Below, piece after piece: positions 1 through 10,059 of a stretch of DNA of 64,000 nucleotides. The notes under the pieces are model-generated. The model saw nothing but the letters and a program-made list of their open reading frames with translations, did no database searches and was not told where the DNA came from. Position numbers and translations under genes: made by a program. Position 1 is the stretch's first letter. Each line of letters starts with the position of its first letter. This DNA comes from Chitinophagaceae bacterium (lineage in GTDB: Bacteria; Bacteroidota; Bacteroidia; Chitinophagales; Chitinophagaceae). The stretch spans positions 62,001 through 126,000 of the forward strand of contig JADJBP010000002.1 of the NCBI GenBank assembly GCA_016703625.1. The letters are read 5' to 3'.

Positions 1-935
1 AGCAGGTCTGCATCATCTACCTTTAACAAAATAAAATTGGCATCAGAATGATAAACCCTTTTTACAAAAGGAAAATGGTTTAATTCGTTTACCAATGATT
101 CTTTCTGCTGCACCACTTCTTTGATCCATACATTTACCAGTTCCGTATTATGCAATGCTTCCAGCGCCATTTGCTGAGAGGCTTCATTAATATTATACGG
201 TGGTTTTACTTTGTTAAACAGGTTTATGATTTCCATGGATGCATAACATAAACCGAGCCTCAAAGCCGCCAGTCCCCATGCTTTGGATAAGGTTTGCATT
301 ACAATAAGGTTTGGGTATTCCTTCAGCTCCTGTGTAAAAGATCGTTGCTTTGAATAATTGATATAGGCTTCGTCAATGATGACAATACCCGGGAAATTAT
401 TCAGCAGCCATTCCACGTCGGCCCGGTTCATATTATTACCGGTTGGGTTGTTGGGCGAACAGATGAATAATAATTTTGTATTGCTGCCTGTGGCCTGCAT
501 GATCCCGTCTACATCCAGTTGAAATGCAGCTGTGAGATCCACTTTCCGTATTTCAACATCGTTGATATCAGCATTCACTGCATACATGCCATAGGTTGGC
601 GGGCAAATGATCACATTGTCTTTACCTGGGTCACAGAATATGCGGTAAGCCAGGTCAATGATCTCATCACTTCCGTTGCCAATACAGATATTTTCAGCAG
701 GTATCCCTTTTATTGCTGCCAGTTTAAATTTCAGTTGCCATTGTAAGGGATCGGGATAACGGTTGAACCTCACCCCCAGCCCCTTTCCTGGAGGTGAGGG
801 GAGCGGAGAGCCGTATGCATTTTCATTCGCATCTAAAAAAACCGATGCCTTGCCGGAAAACTCATGCCGGGCTGATGAATAAGGTTTCAGGTCCCTGATA
901 TTTTCTCTTACCATTTTTTCCAAATTAAATTCCAT
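1..935 (-). CDS. hisC: Histidinol-phosphate aminotransferase, 3' part beyond window
   Basis: PLP-dependent fold-type I aminotransferase that converts imidazole-acetol phosphate and glutamate to histidinol phosphate. Visible are the N-terminal LDANEN motif, the SDEIIDL stretch, the SPNNPTG motif, the IIDEAY stretch and the TLSKAWGLAALRLG segment with the Schiff-base lysine. The ATG at 935-933 lies directly after hisD in the order hisG-hisD-hisC. The C-terminus lies outside the window. Oddity: twelve extra residues (LPSPPGKGLGVR, bases 768-803) sit inside the conserved YGSP-x-NRYPDP region and come from an in-frame palindromic insert. The preceding hisD frame reads into this gene without a stop. 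Confidence 0.95.
   Translation of the reverse strand, partial: MEFNLEKMVRENIRDLKPYSSARHEFSGKASVFLDANENAYGSPLPSPPGKGLGVRFNRYPDPLQWQLKFKLAAIKGIPAENICIGNGSDEIIDLAYRIFCDPGKDNVIICPPTYGMYAVNADINDVEIRKVDLTAAFQLDVDGIMQATGSNTKLLFICSPNNPTGNNMNRADVEWLLNNFPGIVIIDEAYINYSKQRSFTQELKEYPNLIVMQTLSKAWGLAALRLGLCYASMEIINLFNKVKPPYNINEASQQMALEALHNTELVNVWIKEVVQQKESLVNELNHFPFVKRVYHSDANFILLKVDDADL
768..803. repeat. In-frame palindromic mini-insert inside hisC
   Basis: A 36-base block whose ends are inverted repeats, CCTCACC at 768-774 and GGTGAGG at 793-799. It adds exactly 12 codons between the HisC motifs YGSP and NRYPDP, which are normally close together. Its GC content is well above that of hisC. From family knowledge, similar GC-rich palindromes encoding peptides such as SPPGxGLGVR recur in Bacteroidota proteins. 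I infer a dispersed intragenic repeat that spreads in a tolerated reading frame. Confidence 0.7.
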
Positions 936-937
936 AG

Positions 938-2228
938 TCAATTTTTTAAACTGGTCAATCTTACTGTAACCGCATTTTTTATGTGCCTCCAGTCCTTCAG
1001 CTGCGGCCATTATTTCAATTGCTTTCCCAATATTTTTTATTCCAGTTTTATTGATCTGCTGAAAAGTTATTTTTTTAACGAAACTATCCAGCGACACACC
1101 ACTGTATGCTTTTGCAAAACCATTTGTGGGCAGCGTATGATTGGTTCCCGATGCATAATCACCGGCACTACCGGGAGCATAATGCCCCAGGAAAACACTT
1201 CCTGCATTGATAATATTTTCTGCAAGTGCTTCAGCATTGTCGGAGGCAATGATGAGATGCTCCGGTGCATATTCATTTAGCAGCTCAAAAGCATCTGCAG
1301 TATTTGGTATAACAACAGCAAAGCTGTTTTGCAATGCCAGTTCTGCAATATCATTCCTGGGCAAAACCGCCAATTGCTTTTCAATTGCTAACTGCACCGC
1401 TTCAACGATCGAAAGTGAAGATGCAACCAATACCACCTGGCTGTCTGCACCATGTTCTGCCTGGCTTAAAAGATCTGATGCTACAAAAGCAGCATTGCAG
1501 GTTTCATCTGCATACACGGCCAGTTCACTCGGCCCCGCCGGCATATCAATTGCAATGCCCGAAGCATTAACCAGTTGTTTGGCACAGGTTACATACTGGT
1601 TACCGGGTCCAAATATTTTATTGACCTTTGAAACTGTTTGCGTACCGTAAGCCATAGCCGCAACAGCCTGTATACCTCCTGCCTTATAAATATTTTTTAT
1701 GCCTATCAGTTGAGCCACATATAATATAGCAGGATCTATTTTTCCTGCTTTACCCGGTGGAGTGCAAACAATAATTTCGGTACAGCCTGCCAGCAAAGCC
1801 GGGATACCCAACATGAGCAAAGTAGAAAACAAAGGAGCAGAACCTCCCGGGATATATAAACCAACTTTTTCAATGGCAACAGATCTTCGCCAGCATAAAA
1901 CACCATTAACCGTTTCAGTTTTAACAACAGGTTCCTTTTGCGCCTGGTGAAATTTGGTGATATTGCTTCTTGCCATTTCAATGGCAGTTTTCAGGTCAGC
2001 ATCAATATCAGCAACAGCTTCTGCTATTTCCATTCGGGATACTTTTAAATCATCCAGGGATACGCCATCAAACAGTTGGGTGAATTTCTTAACGGCTGAA
2101 TCACCATTCAATCTTACATCTTCAAGAACGGAAGCCACCTGTGTCTCCAGCTGCTTATAATCGATGGCCGGCCTTTGCAACATCTTTTGCCAGTCACTTT
2201 TCGGGGGGTTTATAAATATTTTATTCAT
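938..2228 (-). CDS. hisD: Histidinol dehydrogenase
   Basis: Catalyses the two-step NAD-dependent oxidation of L-histidinol to L-histidine, the last step of the pathway. From the ATG at 2228 the protein runs about 430 residues without interruption. It shows YIPGGSAPLFSTLLML, the FGPGNQYVT motif, DMPAGPSEL, the SQAEHG segment with zinc ligands, EYAPEHL and GDYASGTNHTLPT. It follows hisG by about 20 bases. In the deposited sequence no stop separates it from hisC: the frame passes KKLT and enters the hisC ATG. One A fewer in the A6 run just upstream would place a TGA at 940-938, the end used here. Confidence 0.95.
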
Positions 2229-2247
2229 ACAGGTTCGTGTTTACCGT

Positions 2248-3098
2248 TTATGCAATCATCTTTTCAATAGGGAGTACCAAAATACCTTCGGCATCGTATC
2301 GCTTGAGTTTTTCTATTACATCCCAAAAATCATTTTCGTTAACCACACTCTGCACACTGCTCCAGCCCGGCTCTGCAAGGGGCACTACGGTTGGGCTTTT
2401 CATGCCCGGTAACAGTGAAAGATATTTTGCAGCTGGATATTGGGTGCATTTAACATGATGTACTTATTATTTTTTGCTGTTTTAACCGAGTTGATACGCA
2501 GCAGTAATTTTTCAAGCAATGCTGTATTATCTTCAGAAAGATCTTTATTGGCAGTTAATACGGCTTCCGACCTTAAAATAACCTCAACTTCTTTCAATCC
2601 ATTGGTGAATAAAGTACTGCCACTGCTCACCAGGTCGCAGATGGCATCTGCCAGACCAATGCCGGGCGCTATTTCAACGGATCCGCTGATCTCATGTATT
2701 TCAGCAGTAATACCCTTATCATGTAAATATTTTTTAAGAATACTGCAATAAGATGTGGCGATCTTTAATCCATCCAGGTCGGCCACTGTTTGATAAGGCA
2801 TGCTCTTAGGCACTGCAATGCTTAGCCTGCATTTGCCAAATCCCAGCCGAAAAACAAGGTCAATGTCTTTTGCTTTCTCCAGCAGAACATTTTCGCCAAC
2901 AATGCCGATATCAGCAACACCGTCATATACATACTGCGGAATATCATCATCCCGTAAAAAATAAACTTCCAGCGGAAAATTTTCAGCGGTGGTCTTTAAC
3001 TGTTTATGACCGTTGTTTAGCTGGATGCCACATTCCTTTAAAAGTTTAACAGAGTCCTCGTACAATCTTCCTGATTTTTGAATAGCGATCTTTAACAT
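2248..3098 (-). CDS. hisG: ATP phosphoribosyltransferase, long form (one frameshift)
   Basis: First enzyme of histidine biosynthesis, joining ATP and PRPP. N-terminal LKIAIQKSGRLYEDS, the VADIGIVGENVL motif and the GIADAICDLVSSG-type PRPP segment (here GLADAICDLVSSGSTL) are clear. About 283 residues are expected once a missing T near 2425 is restored. The read frame stops at 2400, but the conserved tail, starting LLPGMKSPTVVPLAE and ending VLPIEKMIA, continues in the next frame to a TAA at 2250-2248. The extra C-terminal domain marks the long, histidine-feedback-inhibited form that acts without HisZ. An attenuator lies just upstream. Confidence 0.93.
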
Positions 3099-3131
3099 GT
3101 TTTAAATTTTTACCCGGGTTTAGTGCAATAA

Positions 3132-3161
3132 AAAAGGGCTTACTTTTCAGTAAGCCCTTTT
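3132..3161 (-). terminator. Attenuator terminator of the his operon
   Basis: On the minus strand a perfect nine-pair stem, GGGCTTACT/AGTAAGCCC, is closed by a GAAA tetraloop and extended by A-U pairs, then followed by TTTTTTATT. It lies between the His-rich leader ORF (3246-3187) and the hisG ATG at 3098, where an attenuation terminator should be. The 5' arm (CTTACTG) can pair instead with CAGGTAAG at 3203-3196 inside the leader ORF, giving an antiterminator. Confidence 0.88.
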
Positions 3162-3186
3162 GAGAAATATGTTCATTGCATACATA

Positions 3187-3246
3187 TCAACATAACTTAC
3201 CTGGTGGTAATGTATGATGATGATGTATGTTTATTATTTGTTGCAT
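3187..3246 (-). CDS. hisL: His operon leader peptide with four consecutive His codons
   Basis: A 19-codon ORF, MQQIINIHHHHTLPPGKLC, runs from the ATG at 3246 to the TGA at 3189-3187. It has a run of four CAT codons, and hisG follows 88 bases after its stop. It precedes an intrinsic terminator at 3161-3132. By analogy with enteric hisL, a ribosome stalled on the CAT run when charged tRNA-His is scarce would leave codons CCA GGT AAG free to pair with the 5' arm of the terminator. Full translation would cover them and let the terminator form. No strong Shine-Dalgarno sequence is seen, as is usual in Bacteroidota. Confidence 0.85.
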   Translation of the reverse strand: MQQIINIHHHHTLPPGKLC

Positions 3247-3291
3247 TTGTTAAACAAAGTAAGGACCGATGCATTGATCTGCCAAATAAAT

Positions 3292-4323
3292 TTATAATGA
3301 TTGAACTTTAATACCCAGGCCGGGCAAATCATTAAACAGAATTGTACCAAAATCAAATTTCACCCCTTCCGCAATATCTTCAGCCAATAACAATGGGCCA
3401 TCCATATCCACATAATCAAGCATGGGCGCCAGTTGGGCAATGGCGGCGGTGCCTACCGAACTTTCATTCATACAGCCAATCATCACAGTCAAACCCAGTT
3501 CTTTTGCCCGTGTGATCATCCGGCGTGCAGGTGTTATGCCGCTGCATTTTGTTAATTTAATATTGATACCATGAAAATGACCGTGGCATTTTTCAACATC
3601 CTGCTCAACCACGCAACTCTCATCTGCGAGTAAAGGTAATGGTGACCTTTCAAATAAAATTTTCATTCCATCCCAGTCCTCTTTTGCCAGGGGCTGCTCC
3701 ACCAATTCAACACCCAGGTCTTTTAATACCGGTATTTTTTGCAGGGCCTGTTCCAATGTCCAGCCTGCATTGGCATCAACCCTGAAAACAGCATCGGTAT
3801 GTTTGCGTAATTCGGTTACCATTTCAATATCATTCTCAACCCCCACTTTTATTTTATAAACGGGCCATGGTTTTTCTTTCATTTTGGCGACCATGGTTTC
3901 AACGGTATCAATTCCAATGGTATAATCTGTAAGCGGCGCTGATGCAATATCAAGTTCCCATAATTCATGCAATTGCTTTCTTTTTAGTTTTCCGTAAATA
4001 TCCCATCCAGCCATGTCCAAAGCACATACCAGGAAAGGATTTTCCGGGAATAAATGATGGAGGTAATGCCAGTATCTTTCCGGGTCGGAGAAAGCAAATT
4101 TTTCAATAAATATTTTTTTTCGTTCCAGGTCTTCCACCATTTTTTCAACTGGAATATGATAATAAGTGATCTCCGGCGCTTCACCATATCCTTTAATACC
4201 CATAAAATCCAGTTCTACCACCAGTGTGGGCTGATGTGTTTTTGTTCCCCTGGAAATGGTGAACGGGTAACGGAAAGGAAGGTTGTATGTTTTGTAATTT
4301 ATTTTCATTGAACCGGGGGTCAT
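3292..4323 (-). CDS. Dipeptide epimerase, enolase superfamily (MLE subgroup)
   Basis: Likely epimerises L-Ala-D/L-Glu or related dipeptides released from peptidoglycan. The 343-residue protein has the superfamily signature: catalytic lysines in YKIKV (K157, K159), metal ligands D183 (RVDAN), E209 (LVEQ) and D234 (LLADES), and the second catalytic lysine K256 (NIKLTK). The DMDGP motif near residue 306 is the DxD signature that binds the dipeptide ammonium group in known dipeptide epimerases. The first ATG overlaps the upstream malQ stop as ATGA; the ATG at 4308 (MKINYK) fits homologues better. Exact dipeptide specificity cannot be read from sequence. Confidence 0.85.
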   Translation of the reverse strand: MTPGSMKINYKTYNLPFRYPFTISRGTKTHQPTLVVELDFMGIKGYGEAPEITYYHIPVEKMVEDLERKKIFIEKFAFSDPERYWHYLHHLFPENPFLVCALDMAGWDIYGKLKRKQLHELWELDIASAPLTDYTIGIDTVETMVAKMKEKPWPVYKIKVGVENDIEMVTELRKHTDAVFRVDANAGWTLEQALQKIPVLKDLGVELVEQPLAKEDWDGMKILFERSPLPLLADESCVVEQDVEKCHGHFHGINIKLTKCSGITPARRMITRAKELGLTVMIGCMNESSVGTAAIAQLAPMLDYVDMDGPLLLAEDIAEGVKFDFGTILFNDLPGLGIKVQSL

Positions 4324-7000
4324 CTTCCGCTTTTCTCAATATAATTTTTTAATTCTGAAGTGAAATTCTTCTCTTCCAGCAGATCTTCCAGGTTAATGTG
4401 CATCCTGTAATTCCAGTAATGTTCAGCTTCTGCTGGGTTATTGATCCTTTCTTCATTGGGGTCTTCACGCCTTATTTCGCCATCGATGCCCATCAGGTCC
4501 TGCAACTGAAAAATACTCCACATAGCCGGTGAATAGAGGTGCTGGAGAATTATTTCCTTATTGATCCAGGGTTCACAATAAACAGGCGGATCTCCTGCCT
4601 GCCCCATCAGGTGCTGATAAAAATGCCGGGTTCTGAAACTGTCTTCTTCCCACCAGGCACGTATGGTACTCATATCATGGGTTGAAGGCGAAACCACACT
4701 TAAGTAAGGTGCATCTTTAGGATGAAAAAATTCTATCCCCGTTTTTTTAGGCATGCGTTGTATCTCCAGGCTTAAAATGCCAAGCTGTTCCATCACTTCG
4801 GGAACACAATGCGGCACCATTCCCAGGTCTTCACCGCAAACCAGCATGGCCGTATTGCTTTTGAGCCCGGGCAGTTTTTTCATCGCTTCCTTTTTCCATA
4901 ATTCATCCTGCCGGTGGTAAAAATAATTGATATAGATCGCTGATAATTCTTTTTGTGAATGTTTGTCGAGGTTCTTAAATGAGGATGTATCCTCCATGGA
5001 AATGCGGAAATGAAATTCCTGTCCATGCGAACCTTCTGCTTCAAAAAAGATCACATTGGTGATCAGGTCGTACAGGCCCTGTTTAACTTTGTTATCAAAG
5101 GTTTTGTCCGTTTTAAAATACGCTTCCACCTTTCGCTGGGTATTGAATTTTTCTTTGAGTTTAAGACCGGTAAAAAATGTTTTTTTGACTGCATCTTTTT
5201 TATCTCCAAACAGTTCTATCAGGATGGCATCTGTAACATAGGGTTCGGTATAACGGTATCTTTCAAAAGTGATATTCTTTGCAAATAACTCATTGATGGA
5301 AACGGGAATGGCTGGTATGAACCTGCCCATAATGCCTTCAACGGCATGTTCCGGAATACTCCAGATGCGGAAAAAGCCAAGTATATGATCGATCCTGAAA
5401 GCGTCAAAATAATTACTCATCTGCTCAAAGCGTTTACGCCACCAGGTGAAATTATCCTTTTGCATGGCTTCCCAGTTGTAGGTGGGAAATCCCCAGTTTT
5501 GTCCTTTGGCAGTAAAGGCATCGGGCGGTGCACCCGCCTGTTCATCCATATGATACAGGCCCGGCTCTATCCAGGCATCAACACTGTTGCGGCAAATACC
5601 AATGGGGATATCCCCTTTAATGATAACCCCGTTTTTATGTGCGTATTCAGTAGCCTCTTTTAACTGCAGGTGCAGGTGGTACTGTGTAAAATAATGCAAT
5701 GAGATTTCATCATATTGTTTCCGGGAAGGACTGATCAGTTCCTGCACTTCATGTTCATCGAAAACAGCATACATTTTCCATACATTAAAGTCGGCGGTTT
5801 TATAAGTATCCCTTAAATAGGCAAAAGCAGCATATGGCTCAAGCCAATGACGGTTTAATTCAAAAAAGGCGATATACTTCAGGTCATCCCGGAAACTATC
5901 CTTTTTAAGTGTAAACAATTCCCGGATAGCAGCCATTTTAATTTTCATCACTTCCTCATAATCCAGTTTACCGAGCTGGTTTAACCGCTTTTTATGAGAT
6001 GCCAGTGCAGTTACCGTTGCTGCCTGTTCTTTGCCTGCAACCATTTCAAGATTCAACAGTAACGGATGTAAGGCAAAGGCAGAAATGGCGGAGTACGGGT
6101 AAGAGTCTTTCCAGGTATAGGTTGCCGTGGTATCATTAACCGGCAACAACTGTATCATTTTAAGCCCGATTGCTTTTGCCAGGTCAACCAGCAGTTTAAG
6201 GTCAGTAAACTCGCCGGTTCCAAAACTTTTTTTACTGCGCAAACTAAAAACAGGAATAGCTACACCGGCTGCCTTCCAGTTAATATTATTGAGCATGGCA
6301 AACCCGTCGTGAATGATCGTAAAGGAATTTCTGCCCTCATCATTTAATAAGATCCGGTTGTTCCCATCTTCAAACCGGGTGAATTTTTTATCGTGGCTGT
6401 TATAAATACCATATTTATATACAACCGGGAAAGCCGCTTTGCCCAGGTTAAGTTTTATCGACCACCAGTTATCATTTTTGCTGAGTAATAAAACATTTTC
6501 CTTATCCCAGTCATTTAACGCATCAGATGAACCGCTGATACAGATGACCTCATGTTGCTGCAAAACAGGGGCTTTGATCCTAAACTCGTGTGTACCCGAT
6601 TTCACAGATTTTCCGGCTGTCGTTTTTTTCCTGTTTTACTTTTCAGCAAAACATCCCTGAAAGGTGCTGTATAAAAGGCATTTTGAAAATCCCCGGCATG
6701 ATTCCAGGTATCTGTAACAACCACTTTTGAAGCAGTTACCTTATCAAAGTCAATGATACGGTCATCGCCAAACTCCGGGGCCCGCTCACCATTTTCTTCC
6801 TGCAATACATATTTATAACAAACAGGTGCTGCCTGCCCGCTTTCAGGGATCTCTATGCTTCCATGCCACAGGTGATCGTTTAAATAAGTAAGCGGAAATG
6901 CTTTTGAAATATTGTCGTTTCCCAATAATACGTTATTACCTGACACAAAAATGCTTTGACCAAACCTGGTAGAATACCTTAAATAAAAATGTAAAATCAT
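4320..7000 (-). CDS. malQ: 4-alpha-glucanotransferase (GH77) with two N-terminal CBM20 domains (one frameshift)
   Basis: Transfers alpha-1,4-glucan segments between maltodextrins or glycogen. The two frames join at about 6603, where one A is missing from an A run; restored length is about 893 residues. Residues 1-125 and 135-240 are tandem starch-binding CBM20 modules (the first has VSGNN and WHGSIEIP, the second ISGSSDALNDWD). The GH77 barrel follows, with nucleophile Asp in FRIDH, acid/base Glu in CGEDLG and the third Asp in STHDMS. The long CBM20-bearing form is typical of Bacteroidota and of plant DPE2. The stop overlaps the epimerase ATG as ATGA. Confidence 0.93.
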
Positions 7001-7089
7001 CCAAAAGGGTTAAGAACCGGCAATATAACACTTTACAGAAAAAATTTACCATCAAATCTGTAAAATGCACCGGATATTAAGTTCTGCCT

Positions 7090-7097
7090 TATATTTG
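7090..7097 (+). promoter_or_regulatory. Bacteroidota -7 box TATATTTG
   Basis: TATATTTG matches the TAnnTTTG consensus of the Bacteroidota primary sigma factor. It lies 15 bases before the ATG of the small membrane protein at 7113. No clear TTG -33 box is seen at the expected distance. Confidence 0.5.
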
Positions 7098-7112
7098 CAA
7101 AAAATAATTAAA

Positions 7113-7271
7113 ATGGAAACAACCAAAAAGAAAACCGGCCTTTACTGGATATTATTTTTAATCTCTGTTGTTGCTTTTTTTGCAGTATTATGGTCTCCAA
7201 TAGGTGCATATTGCTCAATGGTACTGCCTTTTAACTGTACTTTTTTTGCCAAGGCGCTGGACCTGATGTAA
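7113..7271 (+). CDS. Small single-pass membrane protein, unknown
   Basis: A 52-residue protein beginning METTKKKTGLYW, with a Lys-rich cytoplasmic head, one hydrophobic segment (residues 10-30) and a short tail containing two cysteines (AYCSM and FNCTF). The start at 7113 is chosen over the upstream in-frame start because a TATATTTG -7 box at 7090-7097 would make the longer form untranscribed. It diverges from malQ and meets the convergent outer-membrane protein gene. I do not recognise the family. Confidence 0.55.
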   Translation: METTKKKTGLYWILFLISVVAFFAVLWSPIGAYCSMVLPFNCTFFAKALDLM

Positions 7272-7320
7272 CCATTTATTCCTGATCTATACCATTCGTC
7301 CTGCGGCGTGTGGTTCTTCT

Positions 7321-9148
7321 TTAATTAACTACGATAAAATCGGGGCGGTTGATAAAACGGCTGATGAACCTGAACCGGATATTGCTCTTTAATTCAATTT
7401 TCCACGGTCTCATATTTTCAACAACCCTGGGAAAATAGTAGGCTTTCAATTCGATGGTACCCCATATCATATTCTCATTGCGTGTACGTACACCGGCTCC
7501 AATGGCACTGAAGATATCCGTTTTTATCAGCCCTTGTTTTGTAGGTTTCATCAAAATGATATCACCGAATACAAAAGGTGCAAACCTGAAACCCAGTATT
7601 TTTTTGGTATTATAAAAAACTGATTCTGTTTTTAAAGTCATCCTGATATCGGAATTGTATGTGCTGTTATTAAAATACCTGAACCCGAAATCACTGTTTA
7701 AAAATAAAGGTGAATTTAAAAACGGGTTTACCTGAACTGCAATGCCTGTATTGATGAATGTACGCTGGTACCAGGATTGGCTCATTCTTTTTAAACGGGT
7801 AAAATGCTCCACATTAAAAAGCAGGTCTATATCCTCAAAACGCTTTTGATGATAATAGGCTCCTGCCCTGAATGTATAATTGAAGTACAAACCCCTCTTT
7901 TTAATATTGGCCAATGACAGATCCAGTCCGCTGTAGGGTCTTTTAATATTCTGTGTCATGACATATCCACCGGTAAATACAACACTGAAGCCTTCAGGTA
8001 TATCTTCGTTACGGCCAAAGCCGTACACAAAATTTGTTTTATAAAAAAGCTGTCTGAAAATATTCAATGATGCGAGGATACCGGTATTGTCCTTAAAGCG
8101 GTAATCCGAAGCTGTTTTATATAATGCCGGCACAGCCATAAACTTTTGTTTGAACCCCCTGATGGCAACAAACCGGTGTACCTTGATCTCTTTATTTGCA
8201 TACAGGGATTTTTTACTGTCGAGGCTGTAACCAAACCAGGCATCTATCTTGTAATAGGCATATTTTACATCACTGCTGTACACCGAATCATTATCATATA
8301 CATTCCTGGTACTGAGGTACGACCATTCCAATGCGCCTGTACTGGGGATATAAGGAGTTATAAGTGGTTTTTCGATCCTGGTATAAATAACCGTTTCCTG
8401 TTTCCTTCCGCTGGTGAAGGCTTCATTGAAATCTGAATAACCCGAAACCCAGTCTATAAAGGACCCGCCAATATTCCGCCTGGCCAATTCTGCACTAAAC
8501 CCGTTTCCCCGGGAACCGTTCTTTTCATAATAACCGCCCAGCTGCAGTTTGTGCCGCTGCCCAGGAAATTCTCATCCCGCAATCTTAACCTGGCCCGGTT
8601 GGTCCCGCTGAATGAAAAATTCCCGCCAATCGAAAAACATCTTTGGTCAATACGATCACATCTACAGAATCGGCAGATCCTTCTGCAAAGTCAACCAGGA
8701 TCCTTGCGTCTTTAATAAAGATCAACTCCCTCAGGTACCTTTCGTTATCAGCAAGCAGGTAAGGATATAATGGATCCCCTTCATTAAAAAAAAGATTGCG
8801 CTTAATGACCTTGTCGGCTGTGTTTTTGTGAAGCGCTTTCCCAACCCTTGTACCAAAATTATTTTTTATGGAGGTAGTATCGTCTATATCATATTCAAAT
8901 CCCAACCTGATGGTTTCAATGGAACGGATGATCAGCCCTTTGAATTTCAAATAAGGATTTACCAGTTTTACCGGAGCTTCATCAGGCGGTGTGGTTGCAA
9001 TACTTTTTCCAAACCTTCCCAGAAATCCCTTTTTTTTTGCTAAAAAAAATGTATCGGCCTTACCCGGGTTTTCCTGGGCCTCAACTGTTTTTTGAAGGCA
9101 AAAAAAAGCAACAAAGAAAATAAATATAAAAAGGCGCTTATTCATCAT
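7321..9148 (-). CDS. Outer-membrane beta-barrel protein with POTRA-like N-terminus (frameshifted)
   Basis: N-terminal residues MMNKRLFIFIFFVAFFCLQ with following VEAQ are a signal peptide. Next comes a region (GLIIRSIETIRLGFEYD, NLFFNEGDPLYPYLL, DSVDVIVLTKDVF) like the POTRA segment of surface-antigen/BamA-TamA relatives. The remaining 400 or so residues are aromatic-rich alternating strands ending in FRFISRFINRPDFIVVN, as in beta-barrels. Reading frames break between about 8630 and 8490, where FSGTNRARLRLRDENFLG and a YYEKNG stretch lie in other frames, so one protein of about 608 residues is inferred. A role in outer-membrane assembly or translocation is possible but not shown. Confidence 0.7.
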
Positions 9149-9353
9149 GAAATGCCCGGATAAAAAGAATAAAGGTATTGAAATGAATGGAAAAGACGGT
9201 GTTTGATGTTGTAATGATCCGTTTATGAAGTATTGCTCTTTTGTTTCATATAAAAAAACATTGATTACATTTTCTGTAAAAAGTTACATAAAAATCACAT
9301 TCCGGGTCTTTGGCATGATATTCTCAACAGGTTGCTTAAATAAACGAATTTGT

Positions 9354-9695
9354 ATGAAAAAATCAGTTGTTATGTTCATATCTGCCATTTTATTAATGGC
9401 ATTTGCTGCAAACACTGCAGAAGCTCAAAAACACAAATATTATTACTACCCGTCAAGCAATGTTTATTATGATGCCGGCCCGGGGTTATATTATTACAAT
9501 CAGGGTTCTGCGTGGACCGGGGTTCGGGTACTGCCTCCCGGTATCAGTATAACGATTGGTGCGCCCAGGTATGTAATTTATCACCAGGGTCCCGATGTTT
9601 GGGTAGATAACCGGGTGCATGTGGTCAGGTACAAAAACTATAAAAATAAACCGGTGAAATACAATAAACATAAAAAGCATGGTAAAAAACATTAA
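9354..9695 (+). CDS. Small secreted Tyr/Lys/His-rich protein
   Basis: A 113-residue protein starting MKKSVVMFISAILLMAFA, with a signal peptide cut near AEAQ. The mature part is rich in Tyr (KYYYYPSSNVYYD, LYYYNQG), has a central GISITIGAPRYV stretch and ends in a basic tail of Lys and His (KHKKHGKKH). Similar short secreted proteins with tandem aromatic residues are common in Chitinophagaceae, but I cannot assign a function. The start at 9354 is preferred over the longer frame from 9225 because it begins the signal peptide. A strong terminator follows at 9744. Confidence 0.7.
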   Translation: MKKSVVMFISAILLMAFAANTAEAQKHKYYYYPSSNVYYDAGPGLYYYNQGSAWTGVRVLPPGISITIGAPRYVIYHQGPDVWVDNRVHVVRYKNYKNKPVKYNKHKKHGKKH

Positions 9696-9743
9696 AACCA
9701 CATGAAAATAGACTGATGCAGTCATAATCAATGAATGATGAGA

Positions 9744-9766
9744 CCCCGGCTAAAAGGTAGCCGGGG
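9744..9766 (+). terminator. Intrinsic terminator
   Basis: A nine-pair perfect stem, CCCCGGCTA/TAGCCGGGG, with a five-base loop AAAGG is followed by ATTTTATT. It ends the transcript of the small secreted protein about 50 bases downstream of its stop. Confidence 0.85.
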
Positions 9767-9942
9767 ATTTTATTAGTTGTTTTTCCCGGAGAGTGTGGAA
9801 ACAGAAGATCATAAAATGCCCATACAAGTAACGGTCATGCTGCCGCCAAACAGCCTGTGAAGAATTAAACGAAAGGCAGGTTTTATTTTTTAACGAGTCC
9901 TGTAAAAAAGCCCGGCACAGTGATACAAAGGAAAGAGGTATC

Positions 9943-10059
9943 TTACCTGACAGCCCTGGCACTTTTATAACTTCTGTTTGCAGCCTGGTTCATGGTGATC
10001 GAAGGAGCGCATGATGCAATTAAACTTACAATGACCAGTAGAATAATCAGGTTTTTCAT
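9943..10059 (-). CDS. Possible 38-residue lipoprotein
   Basis: From the ATG at 10059 the ORF MKNLIILLVIVSLIASCAPS runs to a TAA at 9945-9943. A Lys-Asn start, a hydrophobic stretch and the lipobox LIASC give a complete lipoprotein signal, leaving a mature peptide of only about 22 residues ending in basic SARAVR. Tiny entericidin- or OsmB-like lipoproteins have this shape, but no family is recognised. It stands alone between two longer genes. It may be real or a chance ORF. Confidence 0.4.
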   Translation of the reverse strand: MKNLIILLVIVSLIASCAPSITMNQAANRSYKSARAVR

